A stretch of 64,000 nucleotides of DNA from Dactylonectria macrodidyma (Eukaryota > Ascomycota > Sordariomycetes > Hypocreales > Nectriaceae): positions 3,720,001-3,784,000 of the forward strand of contig JAGMUV010000004.1 in NCBI GenBank assembly GCA_020744425.1. The letters run 5' to 3'. The number at the start of each line of letters is the position of its first letter. Positions within the stretch are counted from its first letter, which is position 1. Shown here piece by piece: positions 10,632 through 22,695 of the stretch. A program made the position numbers and the translations under genes. The notes beneath the pieces are model-generated. The model saw only the letters and a list, made by a program, of their open reading frames with translations. It did no database searches and was not told where the DNA came from.

Positions 10632-13480
10632 ATGGTGATCCAGGGACCCCTGCGCGTCTTCAGCTCGCTGGAGACGCACATCGCGCAGTGCAAACGAGCG
10701 CTGGGCGCGATTGAAGTGGCGCAAGGTAAATACGAGGAGAAAGTGGCCGCTGCAAATGCCAGTATTACCCGCATCCAAGAGCAGCTTTCATCGAACCGGG
10801 AGCAGCAACCTGGGCTACGAGACACCATTCTGGAATTCGGTACCGAGTTGGAGCAGTTAGGGCTTGACCATGAGACGGAGGTGGCAAATTATGAACAGCA
10901 ACACCGAGCAGCCTTTGAGAAGCTGTGCGATAACATGATTGTGTCTCTCGAGTCACCCGTGGTAGAGAAGTCGCTGGAAATCCATTCACAACAAATCTCA
11001 TTTGAGACCGAACCTTCAACGCCCCGGAGACGACTGTCAGCGTCATGGACTTCTGCGCTATTATCCATCGAACCTCGCCATTATGCCATGGTTGACGACC
11101 ACATGGAGGACACTATCGTTTGCGCCAGTGACGTGAGTATGCCATCTTATCTGAAGAATGCTCATCTTAACACGAGTAGGAACCGGAAAAGAAGCGACGG
11201 CGGACCAGCTCACCAAAAGTGTATCGGCGAAAACGCCAACGGGTCAGCAAGGAGCAATCCGGAATGGCTGGAAAATCCATTAGATTTGAGGATGTTTACC
11301 AAAATGGACGTGCCGCGATCAAACACACCATCGTCCAGTTCCCAGCCGAAGACGGCCCTTGGTTCATTCTCCGATGCGATGTCCATGGACTCAGTTTCAA
11401 GAACAACCCTATCAGGAGCGCTGCGACACATTTGGGTGGTGAGAAGCATGGCCAAATGTCTCGAACTCCCGCAGTGGCCATCAAGCATCTCGGCATTGAG
11501 GTTCTAGGCTGCAACGCGGCTCTGGCCAGGAAAAACAACGCCGTAGCCCTCGACGCGTATAGACGCGGATCCAAACACCCCATCGCGAGGATTGCAGCTG
11601 ATGAGCTCGAGAGAGAGCCTGCATCGTCTCCATGCGACATGACACCAACACGGCAGACTCGGAGCTGTCGGCGAGATGACGTGTTACGATCACCCGATGA
11701 TGACAGTCGACAGAAGCACAAAGATTTTGACACGATAACGGATCCGATTCCTGGCGAAATCTATCTCGCGTACTGGGAATTGTCACGGATTTGGTCACCG
11801 GTCCTGGTTCTCCCCCAGGAACATCTCGACAACGTGGGCGTGCCGGACACACTTGAGGACTTGGGCCTCATAGATACCGTGCCCAAGTGCTACAGATACG
11901 ATCGACGCCTGAAGAAGCTCAAATGGCGTGAACAATACAAAGACGGCCAGCCACTTATTGCAAAGCGCCAGTTTCCTGTCATGTATTTCGACGGTCTGGA
12001 GTTTCCGGAGAGCTGCTCGGTCGGCTGGGTAGCTGCCGCGGACCTTCGAGTCCTCGACATCAATGCTTCTAAATCCTCGCTCATCCCCAATTACAAATCG
12101 ATGCGGACATTTATTCGGAAGAGGGCAGCAACAGACCATGCGACAGATAAGACTATATTCACGGAAAAGATTCCTGCGACGAACTTCAATCGAGGCAAAG
12201 AGGAAGCTGCGGACGCGACGACGTTGTTGCATGAAGATGAAGCTGATTATAAAACGCCTCCCTTGAGCGTCACCATGGAGTCCTCGGATGGAATGGATAT
12301 TTCGACTGCTGACCTGCTAACCAACTCGGTTGACCCTCTGGTTTCCACACTCCCAGTTAAGCAACTCCCGGATGAGCAACTGCAAGACGAGAAATTACAA
12401 GATGAGGAACTCCGAGCTGAGGTATCCCAAAGTGTGAAATCAACAGGCGAGCAACCACTAGGCGAGCAACCACCGGATGAGCAAAAACCTGTAGCACAAT
12501 CACAAGTTGAGCAACCACAAGTTGAGCAATTGCAAGACGAGAAGTTAGGAGCTGGGCAATCACAAGCTGAGGAAGAAACACATCTCGACGAATATCCCAG
12601 TTCATCTGCTTCGAGCGAGGAGGATCATGAAATGTGCGACGACACTGACGAGGAGAGCGTCTCAAGTACAGCGGTCCTGGATGAGGTGGCATCCGACACC
12701 CATGGCCTACAAACACCACCACTTCAAAACGGGTACATGGCTACGCCGCCTCCTTCAACAACGCAACTTCAACCGAGACGCCCGGAATCGTCTTTGTCTC
12801 ACCTGCTCAACAATTCTCAGACCTCTGATAATGAGGACTTGGGCCATGAGCAAAACCAATCCGAACTGGCCGTAGTTCAGAGTATTCCATTTCGACCATT
12901 GCCCACCTTTACCTTACCAGGACTCCATGCTCTGAATTTGCAAACCATCGGCAGACGCCCAGGTGAAGCCTGGCCTGAGCTGGAGATGTCGGAGTATAGA
13001 TTGCCACCAATCGACCCAACAAGACAACTCAAGATTCATCCCCCTACCATTCAGAGGCACGATACCGTCATGTCGCCGGTCGACTTTCGCAATCAGGACC
13101 GCCTCTTGTCTAGGAGTCCACGCACTCCATTGCCAACCGGCTCCAGCTCCCCTGATCCTACGATGCAAGAGTTGGCATACCCCCAAGATGACCCGGCCAT
13201 CAACATCCTGCAAACATCGTCTTCAACGACACAATCAACATTACGGAGAACAATAGACCCACCAGACTCATGCCAACTCGGCGTCTATCCTTTTGTTTTC
13301 AAACCACACATCCTACACGAGCTATCCGACGTCTCCAGAACCAAACACAAGCATCCCGCCTTTTCTGAGTTTAGAAACAGCCGAGGGTTTCTTCGTTGCC
13401 CTTTGAAGCATCGCACATCACGAGGTGCTGAATTTGTTCACATACGCGGCTTTGTTAATCATTTGAGATCGAAGCATTGA
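10632..13480 (+). CDS. fungal protein of unknown function with coiled-coil N terminus and Q/E-rich repeats
   Basis: Two exons, 10632-11132 and 11180-13480; the intron 11133-11179 is GTGAGT...TAG with a CTTAAC branch. The product is 933 aa. I start at ATG 10632 (CGCCATGG context); the frame upstream has only a TTG. Residues ~1-110 look like a helical coiled coil (SSLETHIAQCKRALGAIEV...). Next is a basic patch (KKRRRTSSPK), a likely nuclear signal. Around residues 180-275 is a block (FEDVYQNG, WFILRCDVHG, AATHLGGEKHG) that I know from uncharacterised Sordariomycete proteins, followed by a second globular part (GEIYLAYWELSRIWSPVLVLP). Near 12350-12580 there is a run of short PDEQLQDEKLQDEEL-like repeats. 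The C terminus (GFLRCPLKHR...HIRGFVNHLRSKH) resembles a degenerate zinc finger. A nuclear role is inferred; function unknown. Confidence 0.75.
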
Positions 13481-13828
13481 TGGATACATGGAATTAGGTT
13501 TAAAATAGTCTGAAGATTTTTTGAGCAATCTTTGATACCCTTTGTTGAAGCAGATATCTAGTCAGAGTGAGATTTTAAGCGGAGAGTCGGTGGTCTGGTG
13601 TCACTCTTGGCTGCGCTCCGACCCTGGATGTGACGAATGCGTGGGTGATACAACATGAGCACAGCTGGAAAATGTGATTGAGACACAATGGATACTCATT
13701 TCTCGCGATCGGCAACCTAAAATAATGATGATCGTGACTAAAAACATGAACCATGCATGGTACATGACTCATTGAACCTGAGTGGCAAGACAGCCACTCC
13801 ACAACACCCCTGCCTATAGGTCTATAGC
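13481..13828. other. convergent 3' intergenic spacer
   Basis: 348 bp between the tail-to-tail stops of the 933-aa protein gene (plus) and the xyloglucanase gene (minus). It presumably carries both 3' UTRs and polyadenylation sites; no further gene seen. Confidence 0.6.
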
Positions 13829-16312
13829 CTACAAACACTGCCAGTAGTAGTCATTCTGCTTTGTACAGGTGTATGGGCTGGCGCAAACCGTCGGTCCGGG
13901 CCAGCTCACGCCGCCGCACTGTTGATAATGGCTAGCCGTCTCCGTGATGGTGGGACCTGTGGTCGTCGTCGACGATGCAGTCGTGGTAGAAGAAGTGGAA
14001 GAAACTTTGGTGGTGGTTGAAGATCCGCCGCCCGTGCTGCTACCCGAAATCGTGACCTTTCCATAAAAGACACCGCGTCCATTTGTACCAACAAAGACGT
14101 AGTTGGCGTTGTTTCCACTGCCTGCAACACGACCACTATCGATAGCGCCAAAGGTCTGAGTGCTTCCTTGGACATCCGTCCAGGTAGAACCACCATCAGC
14201 ACTGCCGTAGAGTCTCTCTCCGCTACTGCCACTGCCAAAAGCATAGAGGTTCCATGTCGAGGATGAGCTCTTGCCTAACGAGATTCGATAGGTGTTCGTC
14301 AACGCAGTCGATACCTTAGTAAAGCTCGTTCCGTAGTTAGTGCTGTGGAAAATACCGACATCAGTAGACACATAGAGGTCGCCTGCGGTGGTAGGATGAA
14401 CCTCGATGTCACGGATTGCGCTGGCTCCACTCAGCGAGCCGCCCGAGGAGAAGCTGGAGGCGGTGTTTGATGAAACGTAGAAAGTAGACCCAGATCCGGC
14501 GTAGAAGTACTTGTTCTCGCGCTTGTCGGACGCAATAACGGCGTTGGAGGGAAGGCTAGAGACAGCGGAGAACGTGGCGCTGTTCGCGGACCTTACGACT
14601 CCATTGGAGGCAGTCGACCACAAAATGGTATCAGCGTCGGCAGAGTAGGCAACCTCACCACCATACTTTGATGTGTCGGTGGCGTAGTTGATGTACCAAG
14701 TTGAGCCTCCGTTGCTCGACATGGCAACATTGTAGCTCCCCGCCGAGTTGCCGGTGCGGACGACATTAGCAACCTTGTTACCGGCGTAGTCGACACTGCC
14801 TGAAGTCGTCCACATGGGCGTGTTCCAAGCTGTATTGGGTGCAGTCTTCAAGTTGGACTGGGCGGCGAAGGTGAAGCCGCACTCGTCTCCAACAGCGGCC
14901 AAGAGCTCACTGCCCCCGGGAACAGATTTGACTTCTTGGATCGCGTACTCTTCAATACCGTCAGCCAGAGACTTGGTGGTGACCTTTGCGGAAGTGCCCC
15001 AGTTGGTGAGATCATGACCGCCATAAATGGTCAATCCGGTGCCGTAAAGCCAATGGTCGCTATCATGAGGATCGATTTCCAGGCTTTCAATCATCCAGCC
15101 CAGCCACTTGGAGTCAACGTCGAGGAAGTTCGTCTTGATCCAAGGCGCAAGGGTGGTGTCCATGGTATGGTAGCGGTCCATGGCTCCGCTCGACCCCCAC
15201 GCCCAGATAGGTTTCCAAGTAGTACCAGAGTCAGTGGATCGGAAGAGCTGGGCATCGGGCCACCACGAGTTCAGGCTAGCAACCACAAGAGTACCCGGCT
15301 CCTGCATGTCGACGCCGAGACCGCCGAATCCAAAGTACAGGTTGCTTCCAGACACGGGGGTGATGTTCTTCCACGCGCCAGTTGCAATATCGTACCGATA
15401 GACGGCGCCCTGAGTGCCATCGTAAGGGCCGGTACCGTCCGAGTATGTCAAGTATAGAGCCTTCTCCTCGGGCTGAAGACGACATTTGTGCGGGAAGAAT
15501 GTGCCCGGCTGGTTTGCTACGGCGGTCCAGGTAGAACCAGCGTTCTCAGATACATAGACCGACGCAGTGACGTTGTCAGCAGTTCCAACAAAGATGCGAG
15601 ACGTTGCACCGCTAGTCTTGCCCGATGTCGAGTCAAAGGTGATAAAGGTCAGGCCCTGCTTGTCGCTGTTGTACCCATAGGTGTCGCTGGGATCGGGGAC
15701 GTAGGTTCCAACAGCGGTAAACGAAGTGACCTTTGAAAAGGTCTGGCCGCCATTCGTACTTTTCCAGAGACCATTTCCACTCCTGGCGCCAAAATAGACA
15801 ATGTTGGAGTTCTGGGGGTCTACAGCCAAGCGTTCGCCGGTACCTCGTCCTGGCATGTTGCCACCGACCTTGAAGGACAAGTCCGTGAAGGTCCAAGTGG
15901 CGCCTTTATCGGTACTCTTCATGATGGATCCATTGCTAGGGTCCCAGCTGTTGGTGTACATGCCGACGGCGGCATAGATGATGTTGGCATTCTGAGGGTC
16001 GAGAGCCAGTGCATCGATTCCCCAGTTGTGCCTAGTAATCAGTCTCAGTAAGTATTACTTTGCAGCCGTGATTTCTAGATCTCACCAAGAACTACTGGCA
16101 GCGATACCATCAGTGATCGGGGTCCACGAGTCGTCACTGTTCAGCTTGTAGATACCACCAATGTCAGTTCTTGCGTATGCTAAACCCTTTTCGGTTGGAT
16201 GGAAGACGATGCCGGAAACAAAGCCGCCGCCGCCTCCAATGCGGACATTCTCCCAGCTCGTAGCCGCGAGAACGGGCGCAACTATTGCAGCAAGAAGCTT
16301 AAGATACTTCAT
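13829..16312 (-). CDS. secreted xyloglucanase, GH74 with C-terminal CBM1
   Basis: Two exons on the minus strand, 16312-16086 and 16031-13829; the intron 16032-16085 is GTGAG...CTAG and rejoins the codon for Trp in SSSWHNWG. The product is 809 aa. It hydrolyses the beta-1,4-glucan backbone of plant xyloglucan outside the cell. Residues 1-17 are a signal peptide ([17 protein letters not shown]). The mature start [20 protein letters not shown] and ARTDIGG, with a candidate catalytic Asp50, are GH74 hallmarks. Asp-box/BNR loops recur along the double propeller ([48 protein letters not shown]). A Ser/Thr-rich linker then leads to CBM1 (HYQQCGG...W.GPT.C...YTC...N.YYWQCL), a cellulose-binding module with four Cys. 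No break is seen, so the gene should be functional. Whether it acts endo or exo cannot be read from this. Confidence 0.93.
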
Positions 16313-16380
16313 CGTGAGATAAGAGACGATGCTGATACTGACGATCTATCAAATGGTTCGCATGCAGCGTAGCATTCTTT

Positions 16381-16469
16381 TCTTTTATATTGGCCCTCAA
16401 ATAAGCCGGTGCATCCGCTAGGATACTTTCCCTAGATTAAATGCGCTCCAGATACATTACTTAGGCTAA
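16381..16469 (-). promoter_or_regulatory. xyloglucanase promoter: TATA, CCAAT and GGCWWW motifs
   Basis: Upstream of the minus-strand ATG at 16312, the minus strand reads GGCCAATATAAAAGA at about 16380-16394. That overlaps a CCAAT box and a TATA box some 70 bp from the start codon. Two GGC(A/T)3 words, the site type bound by XlnR/Xyr1 regulators, occur at 16402-16407 (minus orientation GGCTTA) and 16464-16469 (plus orientation GGCTAA). Such sites fit induction by plant cell wall sugars; this is inferred from known fungal regulation, not shown. Confidence 0.4.
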
Positions 16470-17519
16470 CAACAGCTGTGAATTCCCGCGAATCAGTGAC
16501 CCCTCGTGCCTAGATTTGGACTCCATCTTGTGGATATCCTCTCGCAAATATGCCGTTCTAATTCAAATGGAACGTCAGGCTCCGAAGAAATGTTCTTGTT
16601 AGCTTCTCGAATAGGAATCCCACGGCGCCGAGAGGTGAAAAGCTTAAAGGGGAAACTGGGCCCGAGCCCCATTCCGTCATATAAGTCTATTGAGCTCGGA
16701 CCAAAGGCCCGAGGAACCGTTTCCCCAGATGACAGTATTCGTCACCTTCAATACACTCGGAAATATTTGGATGAATATTTCATACGGCGTGGTGAATTTG
16801 GTCTCGTCTATTTAACTCTAGCAAAAAAGTGAGTTACTATGAGAAAGGTAAAGTTTTTCTATGTGGTGATCACTTAGACTGTACAGACCGAAACTGGTAA
16901 CTACCCCGTACTAGGAAGTCTTGGACTGGATAAATCCAGCCTTGTCCGTAACTGATTTTATGGCCCTACAAGAAGATTATGTATCACGAACGGGAACACG
17001 GACACATGAGCCGAGTTGGATGTAGGCTTCCTGCCAGAATTGGATAAATGCGGAGGGAGGCTTCTTATGTCCCGCACGATACCTTGATCGTCGACCCACG
17101 CCGCGCTGAATGGGTGACGCATGTCACTGATCACACGAAGGGACATTCTCTGCCTTTCAAAAAATTACGTGATATTGGAATAGTACGATACAATAATTGC
17201 AGATGAGAGACCAAGCCCAAAATGACACGAATCCCCCTCTGCCAAGGCCTAAGGAGAGGACCAATTTCCCGGTTAATATCAGTTGCGCCTAAACACATCT
17301 ATCGTGGGGACAAGAACCCCTCACTTTAAGACCCACTTCCACGACTGAGGTAAGAGTTGCGAATTGAATATGAAGACTTACATGCTGGTCTCATTCTGGT
17401 GTTCCGGATTTTTTAAACCCAGATCAGTCCATGTGATGGAATAGTAGAACTGCAGTCTCGTCGCAAATTTTTAATAAGCTCGAATTTAGTTCACTAGAAC
17501 ATAGTATAGCATTGGGCTA

Positions 17520-17740
17520 AAAGTCTCCGTACGCTCCTACGCTCATGCTGTAATAACGCGTTTTGAATAAGCTACATTTAGGCGTATCTGAGTACAGTAA
17601 TTCATATACGTACTAATTTATTTACTTAAATACTATATTTTACCTATTTTAAGTCCCATCTTATACATTTAGGAACTCATTAAATCCTAATACAAAAGTG
17701 GCAAGTCTTAGCATAAAATATGAGAGGGTACGGAGACTTC
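17520..17740. mobile_element. MITE-like element with ~17-bp terminal inverted repeats and TA flanks
   Basis: The left end (17520 onward) reads AAAGTCTCCGTACGCTC. The right end (17724-17740) is the reverse complement of GAAGTCTCCGTACCCTC, so 15 of 17 positions match across the two ends. The dinucleotide TA flanks both sides (17518-17519 and 17741-17742), as in Tc1/mariner target duplications. The 221-bp interior is AT-rich and encodes nothing, so it would be a non-autonomous element. I see no second copy in this window; a genome-wide search would settle it. Confidence 0.5.
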
Positions 17741-18442
17741 TAACCTGAAACTGTACCACGGGCTGATGAATTGAGACATTGTCGTTGTATACATCCCGAG
17801 CACATTCCGAGGGCTTCATGATTGGTCATGGGCTATTCTGTCACCTTTCAGAGGGGGATTGCTTGCCGGTTGCCGTGGTTTCATGTTGAATGTATGATCG
17901 AAGAGTGCGTCATGGATCGCTCGAGACTATGAAACGTAACGCTAGGCTTGTAAGAGGACAGGCCATGATTAGCGATGTTAATAAATTCCTTCAGTACAGT
18001 GATACTACTTGTGCATGTAGAGCTTCTCATACGTGCGTGGGTGGCGCATTGTGGAAGCCGTGGCATGAAATCATCGGCGTATGGCGAGTTCTATAGTCTT
18101 ACCACTCTGTCTGTAACTAAGCCGTCACTAAAGGACTCGGCTCAAATGTTCACTGGTAAAAGGCCGTAATAGGGAAATCTAGAGTCAGATCACGGGAAGA
18201 TGTGTACTAATGGATGCGAACCCGATGACGTTTCAGGCAAACGTACGCCCTTTGTGAGTCACGCCTCGTATCGAATCGAACAGAGCGACACGGACTGATT
18301 GGTATGTCGTCTGGGCTCAAGGCCTAATAGAGAATCGCAATGAAAATAGCGCATATACTCTTTCCCAAGCGCTGTTGTGTAGAACATCATGATCTATCGC
18401 AAGTGTGAAGTGACGGTGGAATAACATAAGGCGAGGCTGGAG

Positions 18443-18740
18443 CTGCAATTAAGGGATCAATATTCCAGTCTTACGCCCAAGGTCTAGACAAGTCCATAGT
18501 CGCTTTCTCGCTTGATTCCTCTTTTTCTTCGCTTGAACCTGAGAACCGCATTCAGACATTCGAAGCAGCCAAAATCATCCCAGATGATAGCTCATTCAAG
18601 ATTACCCACTTCAATGCTAATAAGGTTAGGTCTATTGTTACGGAACATCCAGACTGGAGGCCATCGGCCATCTTGTGTGTCACCTAATGTAAAGGATCTA
18701 CATATCCTGCCGATTTGTCTTACTTGCTATCATACAAGAC
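18443..18740 (+). pseudogene. unidentified coding relic
   Basis: One plus frame reads as protein-like sequence (AAIKGSIFQSYAQGLDKSI, FSSLEPENRIQTFEAAKIIP, HFNANKVRSIVTEHPDWRP) up to AILCVT. An in-frame TAA follows near 18686, after which the frame continues as CKGSTYPADLSYLLSYKTA. The TAA fits a CAA codon hit by C to T. No start codon, splice sites or family could be identified, so this is only a suspected fragment of a lost gene. Confidence 0.25.
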
Positions 18741-20588
18741 CGCAGTAAAATGGAGTGCTCTGCTACCATGTTGCTGCTGTGAACGGTCGAGAAATTGATA
18801 CTAAGCATAGAAACCAATGGACCGGAATAGAGATAGACCTCGCAGTATCATGGGCTAGAGACCTGGGTCGAACTTGAGCTGCCTGGAGTAGCCGCCGGAG
18901 TCGGTGTTTGAGTTAGGTCACTGCCTGGAGTAGTAGTGGGGTCGATATTTGAGACAAGTCGCCGGTTGGAGTAACAGTCGGGGTCGGCAATTTGGTGAGA
19001 TGTTGAAGATGGTGTCTCTCACAATCTGCGGCTTCGATGTCTTTTCGTCCGTTTGACTGATGAATGAGCGGCCCAAAGCGACTAGGAAAGCTGAAGGACA
19101 TCTCGCTAAGAGTGACCAACTGGCTTAGGACATGGGCACAGAGTGATGAAATGGGACATGACCACCGCTCGAGGTTTATCCCGTGGTATCTCAGGTAGCC
19201 CCTGCCTCAGAGGATCTCAAGACGAGCTTGCATGGCGGGTACAAGAATTGCAGGTGACGTCGCCCATGCTGTAAGTCCATTGCATCAATTGATGAACCAT
19301 ACCTAATATGGTATCATACGCCACGATATGAGTATTCTTTGAGTTGAAGATGTCTCCCGCATCTCATTTGTTCTCCAAGAACCTCCAAAGGCATTGTTAA
19401 ACTGATTCTACAGTGAAAACTTTAGTCTTTCAGAGTCACTGTTGCCTTTGGCTTGGGTACCGGGCCTATCATACTGTGTATTCTTACCATTTTGTTTTTA
19501 ATCACTTTTAAATACTCCTCGTTATTTAGCCCTCCATCCAAATGTGTGCTACAAACGGCCCCTTGAAAAACAAATAAAAAAAACATCTGTTTCTACTTTT
19601 AAGAAGGAACGCCAGTGAAAGCCCGTCAGATATAATGGATCGTCACACAGCTTCAACTGCATGTTACTTGTCAGTTTCTTCGGTGTTCAGCCGATCGAGA
19701 TGTTAAGTCGCTATCGACATGCTAATCGATGGACTTTGTGCGGCACCAAACTAGAACGCCAGCACTTGTCGAGTGTCTTGCCGACGCCCGGCGTGGTGCC
19801 CCGCACTTCCAACGCTCCTCATGGGGCGGCGGAATACCTCCGTTCGCTTCTTCCTATGGTGGAGAGATGATTGGACATGGAAAGCGAGGGAAGATTAAAA
19901 TATGCATGGATCGAAGAGGGAAAGGAGCGTGGGCCTCGCCCGCGAGGTCTGCACATCGCTTGGGGTGCCAAGACCTGAGGCGGCGGACGCTGAGCTGAAC
20001 ATCCAAAAGCAGATTTCAATGAGCAGTGCCAAGGCTGGCTAGAAAAGATACGAGTACCAGAGATCAGCTGAGGATTCCCAACACCCCCGGCGCCTCGTGA
20101 TGGTAGTCGAGAAAGCCCGACTCCTTGCATGCGGAGTCCTAGCGGGACATTCCTATTGGGGCACCGATACTTCCTTTTTCGTCCACTGTGTGAGACTAAA
20201 TTGTTCGCACCAGACCATTGGCCTGTCTGGGGAGAGCGTGGACTAAGAAAAGCAACCGCATATATGCGAGGGTCTCGTGGGACTGACAGCTTACATGAGC
20301 TTGACATTCAGCAAATGACTGATGCCTGCTTCCAGCCTGTTTATGGAAATTTATTGAAACTCTAGTTGCCAGCTCAGCTGAGCTTTGGAACCGGGCTTCG
20401 GACAAAGGGATGTCAATCGGCCCCATCAGCCCAGCTGGAATGACCCGGCCTTGCAACCACCTGGCTCCCTTGACCTCTGCTCAAATCGGACCCTGTGAGT
20501 AGATGCCCCCCGAGGAATGAGGAAAGTCTCTCAGAATACTACGTCTGCTTCGTGAACCTCCAACCAGACCCTCGCCGACCATCGACCT

Positions 20589-22285
20589 ATGCCCAACATG
20601 TCCACAACCACTGCCATCACCACCATTGCCCCCATTGTCAGGCATACGCACAAGGCGCCGGCCATGTTCTGTGCACCTGGCAACCCCCAGGACCCAAAGA
20701 CTAGCTTTGGAGGATTTGGCGACAACATCGACTCCGTCGTACCATGGCCGGCCGGCTCCCGGCTCCGCGTCGCGATGGAGTCAAATGAAAGGATCCCCAG
20801 CTGGGTGATTGACACCATCAAATCGACCTTAGCTGAGTGGACAAAAGATCTAGGGGAAATCCTCGCGGTGCAATGGAGCTCAGAAAGCAACTTCTCGGAA
20901 ATTCGCATCTCATTCCGGACTGACATGCCGAACTGGAGTTGCGTCGGGCCTCGGGCGTACCTGTACGCGCAGTCGAAGCCGACAATGAACTTCAATTTTG
21001 GGGGGTCGAAGGATAGCAAGGCCGTGTACTCCCATGCCTACGTCAGGAGACTTGCTTCTCATCTGTTTGGCCATGCTCTAGGATTGTGAGTCAAACCTCT
21101 ATTCGCAGATGTTCTCCCGAAGACTAACGCAGCCGCTCATTAGACCACATGCCCTCCTGAGCGAGGAACCCTTCCAATGCAAGCCGGGTGAACTGGAGAA
21201 GTTGTGTGGCTCCTACTACGCCCAGATGCTTGGGTCTGCACGAGGCTGCGGTCTGCTGCGGGACGCCCAGTCGATCATGCGCTACGATCTTCCCGGTGCG
21301 CTGGGCATAGATGGTACCGACTTTCTCCAGGGAGGTCACGTCATCGACACAGAGGCCCTCGCTCTCGTGCGCTCCCTCTACCCTCCAGTGCTGGAGTCCT
21401 GCTGCTTCACATGCAACGTCGGACAACTCGACGGCTTCCAGCAGGGATGGGACGGTAGGGCCTCTGGAACACGCTTCTTCAACACAGCACAGACGGCCAA
21501 TGTCGTGACGGGCATCTGCATGATCCACATGGGCCTCACTGGCAACTTCCTCCTCCTCTCGGAAGCCACAAACGTCCAGCGGGGGTCCGGGTACACGGTC
21601 GGTATACGAACATGGGGGAATACTCACCTGATTAACGCAACGTGCAACGTGCTCTCGTTCGACGAGGCAGATCAGAGAGTCAAGACCGGCCGCGTCCATT
21701 GGATGCACTTGCCCGGTGGGAATGAACGTTCGTATCGCGAAAACTTTTCGAGGCCGTTCAACAAGACGCCAAATGTGGTTGTCTTTATCAGTGGGTTTGA
21801 CACGATCAAAGGGAAGTACATCCGCGTCGAGGTGACAGCCTCGGGCATTGACAAGAACGGGTTTACCCTGAACATGAGGACCTGGAACGGTAAGCTTCTC
21901 TCTCCTTCTCTCTTCTTCCCCCCCTCCTATGGAAGCGCAACGGCTGAATTGATTTTCACTAGACACCATCGTCTACGGTATCGTAGCCTCATGGATCGCG
22001 CACGAACCGGACGACTGGACCATCCGGTCGGGCACTCTCGACCATCCCTTTGATCCAAACTTGACGCGTGTCGGGCGATGTACCAAGCAATACAGCAGCC
22101 CCCTGCGTAGACGGCCCAGGAAGCTGTTCTACGCCTTTTCGCGCATTGACGTGCAGCCCAACAGCGAAATCCGCCTGATACTGGATGCAACGTGTGATGA
22201 GGCGAAGGTCGATGGCGTCTTCTCCACGTGGATGGAAGAGAGCAAATTTTACTTGTGCAGTGGGTCTTATGTTGCTATTCTGTAA
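20589..22285 (+). CDS. metzincin-like (astacin-type) pseudo-protease fused to H-type lectin repeats
   Basis: Three exons: 20589-21085, 21144-21889 and 21963-22285. Introns 21086-21143 (GTGAGT, branch ACTAAC, TAG) and 21890-21962 (GTAAGC...TAG) keep phase, giving 521 aa. The first ATG is used; the ATG at 20598 is equally possible. The first intron sits inside a zinc motif: HLFGHALGLPH (His158, His162, His168) matches HExxHxxGxxH except that the catalytic Glu is Leu159. A Met-turn (QSIMRY, Met211) follows at the expected distance. After it come two clear H-type lectin-like repeats and a weaker third (GYTVGIRTW; PNVVVFISGFD...IRVEV...FTLNMRTWNDTIVYGIVASWIA; LFYAFSRIDV...IRLIL...FSTW), a beta-sandwich that binds GalNAc-type sugars in snail agglutinins. 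No signal peptide is obvious. Zinc and sugar binding may remain; proteolysis is unlikely. Confidence 0.8.
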
Positions 22286-22695
22286 GTAGTCAATAGAGTA
22301 GTAGAGTTTCACGGTTGGGCGCCGTTCTGCGATTTTTCACCTTCTCTCACTCAGGATGCGCATTTCACGATGTGGCCTCGTGTGATGGACCTGCCACGCC
22401 TTTGCCATATGTAGCCCAAGGCCGACTCAGGTGAAACTGTTGGCCTGAGGGAGCTGTCCTCAAGAGAGTTGTGTTTGGTGTTTCCCCATATTAAGAGAGA
22501 TGCCACTAGTTACCGTGCAGTTTGTTTTCATGAGCGGCTTCTGAGTATAAGCAAGCAAAATATATTTCTACTGGGGAACGATTGGTCTTCGTACTGACAC
22601 GGACTCATGGTGCAGCCTTTAACCTTGCCAACCGGCCCAGTGTGCCTGACCTCTGCGTTCACTTGGCTTCGTCATCTTCCATGCTCACCCCCCTC
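22286..22695. other. convergent 3' intergenic spacer
   Basis: 410 bp between the lectin gene (plus) and the 396-aa protein gene (minus). It presumably carries both 3' UTRs; no other feature seen. The GTAAGT overlapping the lectin stop codon (22282-22287) could be a splice donor, in which case that gene would extend here, but I see no convincing downstream exon. Confidence 0.45.

Larger units (their letters stand above)
16470..20588. other. gene-poor, partly AT-rich stretch with relics and one MITE-like element
   Basis: About 4.1 kb with no gene I can support. It includes the short inverted-repeat element at 17520-17740 and an unidentified coding relic near 18443-18740. Around 18870-18990 the minus strand encodes repeated Thr/Pro words (TPTVTPTGDLSQ, TPTTTPGSDLTQTPTPAATPG) in drifting frames, like the linker of a decayed secreted protein. 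Other frames (16506-16832 plus; 19819-20307 minus) have no recognisable content. Confidence 0.5.
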
